Assembly (NCBI GenBank): GCA_052148155.1
Contig: JBKQIY010000254.1
Location: 1-9,901, forward strand
Source of the DNA: JBBQER01 sp052148155
GTDB lineage: Bacteria > Actinomycetota > Acidimicrobiia > IMCC26256 > PALSA-610
Direction: 5' to 3'
DNA: 9,901 nt
Shown here: positions 7,040 to 9,901 of the stretch, one piece after another
Layout of the letters: every line of letters starts with the position of its first letter
How positions within the stretch are numbered: position 1 is the first letter of the stretch
The notes under the pieces: generated by a model
What the model was told of the DNA's origin: nothing
Seen by the model: the letters and a program-made list of their open reading frames with translations, nothing else
Databases searched by the model: none
Program-made: the position numbers and the translations under genes

Positions 7040-7499
7040 GCCGAAGCGCACACTTCAAGACCAACCCAACGTCCACGGTGACGGCCCCCGCCGCCACTCT
7101 GTTCGGGGGTCACCACCAGGAGGCGCGCCGAAACCTCGGCGGCGATGATGCAGATGGAGGATCCATCGCTCAGGTTGGATGCACCGTGTGCGCAGACGTC
7201 ATCGCAGTTCGCCGTGCGCTGCGAGTGGAACGAGCCGCGCGGTTCGAAGACGAACGCTTCCTCGACGTCGTCGGCGAGCGTGGCCGGCTACCAGAACCGA
7301 TGCAGCCCGTCGCGTGCGAATGCGTTGAAGACCCGACAGGACACCGTTCGAACCGGTTGCGATGGAGGATTCCGGGCGGCTGTACACGACGAGGCTCGCG
7401 GCGTTCGCCAGAGCCGGCCGTGACAGGATTGTCGCCCTCGGAGCCCAGCTCGACGAATTGCAGGTTCCCGCGCGGCGCGCCGTGCAATAGGCCAACCGA
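7040..7499 (-). pseudogene. Decayed minus-strand gene with two frameshifts and an in-frame TAG
   Basis: Plausible protein with G/C-ending codons moves across the three minus-strand frames. About 7490-7435 reads LHGAPRGNLQFVELGSEGD. About 7440-7335 reads ILSRPALANAASLVVYSRP and SSIATGSNGVLSG. About 7335-7288 reads VFNAFARDGLHRFW and hits a TAG. The same frame then continues as PATLADDVEEAFVFEPRGSF, ANCDDVCAHGASNLSDGSSI and IIAAEVSARLLVVTPEQSGG down to about 7080. The frame stays open to a TGA at 6951-6949, but the last part crosses the DnaA-box-like cluster and looks non-coding. No good start or family is recognised. Its 5' end abuts the ATG of the plus-strand acidic repeat gene, so the two lie head to head. 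Confidence 0.4.
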
Positions 7500-7501
7500 T
7501 C

Positions 7502-8410
7502 ATGCATGACACCGACCCCCGGGAGGGGGCCGAACCGGAAAACGAGACTGCGCGAACATCCGCGTCGATCCCCGAGGGCCGCACTCGTGTCATAAGTGGG
7601 TCCGAGCGTCTGAGCATCGAGCGAGCACCCCGGATCGATGCAGACTTCTGGGCGACCCCGCCGACCCAACCGCGTCTGGTAGCGCCGAAGGTCGAAGCGC
7701 AGCCGGTTGACGACCTGGCACCAGACGATATCGGGGCGGTCCCGGTCCCCGAAGCGATCCGCGTTGAAGAGACGCTGTACAACATCGCGGCAATCCCGGT
7801 TGGCGAACCAGCGATCGAGGCGGTCCTCTTCGAAAACCCGGCCGAATACCACCTCGCAGCCGTCGTCGGGACGCCCGACGTCGAGGGTCCCGCCCAAGAT
7901 TGGGAAGAAGACGCCGCCGGCGTTTCCCCTGACGACGACACGACGGCGATCCGGACTACCGCACCACAGATCGACACCCGCGTCCTCGAAGGTCCGACCA
8001 ACTACTACAGCGCGGCACTACGGATCGCCGACCCGATCGAAGTCTGCGTCGTCGAGAGTCCCACGCAGAACAGGATCGAAGACGAGGCCGCGGGGGTACG
8101 GCCTACCGAACCGCAGCTCGAGGCCGACGTGCTTCTTGAAGGTCCGGCGCAAGACTGGTCGCAGAATGCGGCGGCTCCGGTCAGCGATAACGCTTCCTCG
8201 ACCGGTGATGGCGGACCGGCGACGCTCGAACTTGTGATCTCGCCGCAACCCGCCACGACGGTCAGCGAAATTGAAGCCGAACCACTCCTAGTCGCAGCCG
8301 TCGAACCCGGGACTTGGGCGCTCGCGGCCGCCATCGAACCATGCCTGCGACCAGAGCCAGCAGCCCGCGACGACGACGGAACCTTCGATCGTGATGAAGC
8401 GCCGAAGTAA
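7502..8410 (+). CDS. Acidic repeat protein of unknown function
   Basis: The 302-codon frame from ATG 7502 has strong G/C third-position bias throughout, unlike the other five frames, so I take it as a real gene. I do not recognise a family. There is no signal peptide or membrane segment, and the protein is rich in Glu, Asp, Pro, Ala and Val. From about residue 82 it is built of degenerate units of about 17-35 residues with the pattern P-x-[I/L/V]-[E/D]-x2-[V/L]-[L/V]-E-[G/N/S]-P, then an aromatic or Asn, then Ala-Ala. Clear copies start near residues 102 (EPAIEAVLFENPAEYHLAA), 153 (TAPQIDTRVLEGPTNYYSAA), 177 (DPIEVCVVESP) and 202 (TEPQLEADVLLEGPAQDW). Partial copies lie near 82, 124 and 259. 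Upstream there is no clear Shine-Dalgarno, only AGG at 7489-7491. The frame is closed upstream by TGA at 7421, and ATG 7502 is the first good start. Residues 1-80 are polar and low-complexity, and the C-terminus is acidic. A cytoplasmic scaffold or binding role is only a guess. Confidence 0.65.
   Translation: MHDTDPREGAEPENETARTSASIPEGRTRVISGSERLSIERAPRIDADFWATPPTQPRLVAPKVEAQPVDDLAPDDIGAVPVPEAIRVEETLYNIAAIPVGEPAIEAVLFENPAEYHLAAVVGTPDVEGPAQDWEEDAAGVSPDDDTTAIRTTAPQIDTRVLEGPTNYYSAALRIADPIEVCVVESPTQNRIEDEAAGVRPTEPQLEADVLLEGPAQDWSQNAAAPVSDNASSTGDGGPATLELVISPQPATTVSEIEAEPLLVAAVEPGTWALAAAIEPCLRPEPAARDDDGTFDRDEAPK
7745..8338 (+). repeat. Degenerate protein repeats in the acidic protein
   Basis: Seven related units cover residues about 82-279 of the acidic protein. 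The shared core is a hydrophobic/acidic strand ending in E-[G/N/S]-P, followed by an aromatic or Asn and Ala-Ala. Distances between the E-x-P prolines (113, 130, 165, 187, 215) are 17, 35, 22 and 28 residues. The DNA copies have diverged, so this is an old duplication rather than a recent tandem array. Confidence 0.55.
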
Positions 8411-9450
8411 TCGGAATGAAGGACACTGCTCGCGACCGGTGACGGCGAGCCTCGTGATCATGCGCTGAATCGCTGAAGGTTCGCGCCGATGCCATTCCTT
8501 TGAGTTGAGCGCAACGGACCGCATCCAGTTGCCGTACCAGAATCCGCTCGTCAGAGCGGACCGCCGTTCGGCTGAACCTCCCGCGCGAGGTTCGACGGCG
8601 TGATCTGCTCACCGGGGGGATCACGTCGACCTGCTCGGCCTGGGTTCGTTGCCGATCAGGCGCGGCCGGCTTCGATTACGACGGCAGCCCGTCAGTCGAA
8701 CTCCGCGGAGGGCACTGTCGGTGCTGCACCCTCGCTGAAGCCGGCACCGCGACCCGTGCCCGTCGAGGATTCGTACGGCGCCTCGCGGCGCGGCGCACAC
8801 CGCGGTTCCGAGCTCAAACGGCTCACCGCTGACGAGGTAGGTCGGGAGATCGCAACGGTTGACGCCTCGCGAATCATCGTCGACGGTCGCTCGGTTCCAT
8901 CAAGGTCCGTGCTTCCGGGCGTAGTCGCCGACGGCGGCACCACGGCTGAACGGCCTAGCGGACCGCGCACGTCGCGTCACATCCGGACGGGGTGCGGCTG
9001 AGACGCCGCACGTCGCGTACCTGGCGTGCGTCGGGTTACGTCGCGACAACCGCACTTCCGCACCGCCGCAAGCCCACGCCCGCGAGTTCGCCCCGCATTC
9101 GCTCGGTCCCGAGCGGGACGAGCGAACTAGTAGCGCGACAGACGTCCATATCGCCTCACGTCTCAACCACCACTCCGGCGGACACGAGTTAAGCGGCGCA
9201 GTGACGCCGGAGTTGCGGAGTTACGGAATGGCACAGTTGCGGACTGCAGTTCGGTACTGAGGTGTCTGACTATTGACTTCAATGCGAGTGGCGCAATCGT
9301 TCAGATGATGTCATATATATCCAGCTCATTGTGCGAGCGACGCATCGCCAATTCAGATACGCAGCCGTGCGCTCGAGCCGCGAAACGACCATCGAACCCA
9401 TAATGCGGCGATACCGGCACCCTTAGATTGAGAATCTGCGACATTGCATC
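8411..9450. other. Gene-poor stretch between the two repeat-protein genes
   Basis: Only weak coding signal is seen. A small imperfect hairpin, CTCGC/GCGAG, lies about 30 bases after the acidic gene stop (near 8432-8453). One plus-strand frame (8600-9001) is described separately. A second frame, 8992-9192, could be its frameshifted continuation; it reads Ser/Thr/Pro-rich sequence ending at TAA. From about 9200 the composition turns AT-richer (row 9301-9360 is 27 of 60 G/C). TTGACT at 9273-9278 lacks a good -10 at 17 bases. A 47-codon minus-strand frame (9444-9301) lacks a ribosome binding site. No tRNA or mobile element is visible. Confidence 0.4.
8600..9001 (+). CDS. Doubtful hypothetical protein, possibly a gene fragment
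   Basis: This 133-codon frame from GTG 8600 has moderate third-position G/C, about two thirds by eye count, lower than the clear genes. The part around residues 70-97, with ELKRLTADEVGREIATVDAS and RIIVDGRSVPSR, looks protein-like; the ends look random. GAGG lies about 9 bases before the GTG. The opposite strand (8970-8692) is open as well, so strand choice is uncertain. A single frameshift near 8990 would join it to the plus frame ending at 9192. No domain is recognised and there is no signal peptide. It could be a fragment of a decayed gene or no gene at all. Confidence 0.25.
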   Translation: MICSPGGSRRPARPGFVADQARPASITTAARQSNSAEGTVGAAPSLKPAPRPVPVEDSYGASRRGAHRGSELKRLTADEVGREIATVDASRIIVDGRSVPSRSVLPGVVADGGTTAERPSGPRTSRHIRTGCG

Positions 9451-9479
9451 TTGATATGAAGACCGCACCGGAATAGAAC
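9451..9479 (+). promoter_or_regulatory. Promoter of the hexapeptide-repeat secreted protein
   Basis: TTGATA (9451-9456, 5 of 6 to TTGACA) is separated by exactly 17 bases from TAGAAC (9474-9479, 4 of 6 to TATAAT). Transcription would start near 9486 and leave a leader of about 50 bases with the AAGGAG site near its end. It is the best promoter-like pair in the right part of the window and is well placed for the gene at 9536. Confidence 0.5.
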
Positions 9480-9524
9480 GAGCCGCCGAGCGGATCAACC
9501 GCCGACAGCAAGAGATGCCCACAC

Positions 9525-9530
9525 AAGGAG
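9525..9530 (+). promoter_or_regulatory. AAGGAG ribosome binding site deciding the GTG start
   Basis: AAGGAG lies five bases before GTG 9536. An in-frame ATG at 9515 would add seven polar residues before the Lys-Arg-Arg of the signal peptide and has no comparable site, so GTG 9536 is preferred. Confidence 0.7.
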
Positions 9531-9535
9531 AATCC

Positions 9536-9901
9536 GTGAAGAGACGATTTCTGTTTGTGGGAGCAGCTGCAGCTGCTCTCGCCCTAACAGCGTTGCCAGC
9601 CCTCGCAGGCACTTATGGTGGCAACGGCAATAACAATGGCAACCAGTGCAATAGCAGCACCTGGAGCAACAACGGTGGCCAGGGCTACAACGGTGGCCAG
9701 GGCAACAAGGGAAACCAAGGCAACAACGACGGCCAGTGCCAGTGCAACAACGGTGGCCAGGGCTACAACGGTGGCCAGGGCTACAACGGTGGCCAGGGCT
9801 ACAACGGTGGCCAGGGCTACAACGGTGGCCAGGGCAACAACGGTGGCCAGGGCAACAACGGTGGCCAGGGCTACAACGGTGGCCAGGGCAACAAGGGCAA
9901 C
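9536..9901 (+). CDS. Secreted Gly/Asn/Gln/Tyr hexapeptide-repeat protein (C-terminus beyond right edge)
   Basis: The frame is open for 122 codons from GTG 9536 to the edge. Residues 1-24 are a classic Sec signal peptide: MKRRF, a hydrophobic stretch of Ala/Leu/Val, and a likely ALA|G cleavage site after residue 24. The mature chain starts with a Gly/Asn-rich linker holding a CNSSTW segment and a later GQCQCN segment (three cysteines in all). It then becomes tandem hexapeptides NGGQGY or NGGQGN. There are two units, a divergent linker, and then eight uninterrupted units that continue toward the edge. No catalytic domain is visible. Such regular Gly/Gln/Asn/Tyr sequence is typical of structural, self-associating or matrix/adhesion proteins, but that is inference. 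Early codons (AGA, CGA, TTT, CTA, ACA) are less G/C-biased than those of the other genes, matching the AT-richer upstream DNA and hinting at a different origin. The total length is unknown. Confidence 0.85.
   Translation, partial: MKRRFLFVGAAAAALALTALPALAGTYGGNGNNNGNQCNSSTWSNNGGQGYNGGQGNKGNQGNNDGQCQCNNGGQGYNGGQGYNGGQGYNGGQGYNGGQGNNGGQGNNGGQGYNGGQGNKGN
9671..9901 (+). repeat. 18-bp in-frame tandem repeat encoding NGGQG(Y/N)
   Basis: The unit is AACGGTGGCCAGGGCTAC or the same with AAC at the end. Copies lie at 9671-9688 and 9689-9706, then eight back-to-back copies fill 9749-9892; the array may continue past the edge. Apart from the T/A switch in the last codon, copies are identical at the base level, including the wobble positions (GGT GGC CAG GGC), which points to recent expansion or slippage. 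The stretch 9707-9748 holds degenerate units with Lys and Cys. Confidence 0.9.

Noticed and set aside
7340..7360. GTTCGAACC sequence resembling a tRNA T-loop
   Set aside because: It is a TTCGAA palindrome with no acceptor, D or anticodon stems around it.
7199..7897. 232-codon minus-strand frame across the acidic repeat gene
   Set aside because: Its first two thirds are antisense to the better-biased plus-strand gene; only its last part is coding-like and is included in the decayed gene at 7040-7499.
9301..9444. 47-codon minus-strand frame upstream of the hexapeptide-repeat gene
   Set aside because: There is no ribosome binding site, no third-position bias and no recognisable motif; the region more likely holds regulatory sequence for the plus-strand gene.
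9671..9901. Tandem repeats as a CRISPR array
   Set aside because: Units are 18 bp with no spacers, stay in frame, and follow a signal peptide, so they are protein repeats.

Overview
The window reads as high-GC, actinobacterial-type chromosome. Most genes prefer G/C at third codon positions, use GTG as well as ATG starts, and one gene has a leaderless-type start behind a TANNNT -10 box. The FN3-repeat secreted protein, the ECF sigma factor and the sigma-linked VOC gene resemble what I remember of Acidimicrobiia, but that taxonomic guess is unverified.

Left part (1-2542, all minus strand): a secreted protein made of fibronectin type III-like repeats runs off the left edge. To its right is a two-gene unit transcribed toward it: an ECF sigma factor (1982-2542) overlaps by 4 bases a gene (1395-1985) whose first ~35 residues look like the N-terminus of a sigma-linked accessory protein and whose remainder is a VOC/glyoxalase-fold domain. 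Upstream of sigma lies a decayed minus-strand gene (2654-3186) that can only be read by changing frame three times.

Middle (3245-6295, plus strand): an enoyl-CoA hydratase/isomerase-family protein lacks one of the two usual acidic residues. It is followed by an intact UvrD/PcrA-type superfamily 1 helicase with every motif present. The helicase has a likely leaderless promoter and a hairpin that overlaps its stop codon.

Right part (6296-9535): gene-poor sequence with a second broken minus-strand gene (about 7040-7499), a 60-base cluster of DnaA-box-like 9-mers and an inverted repeat (6976-7036), one clearly coding but unrecognised acidic repeat protein (7502-8410), and weak reading frames after it. 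From about 9200 the base composition drops to roughly 45% GC. There a good promoter and ribosome binding site lead into a secreted Gly/Asn/Gln/Tyr hexapeptide-repeat protein that runs off the right edge.

Apart from the sigma/VOC unit, the genes do not form one evident pathway. No CRISPR array, transposase, integrase, tRNA, rRNA or recognised defence system was seen. The least explained items are the sigma-linked chimeric VOC protein, the acidic repeat protein and the hexapeptide-repeat secreted protein.
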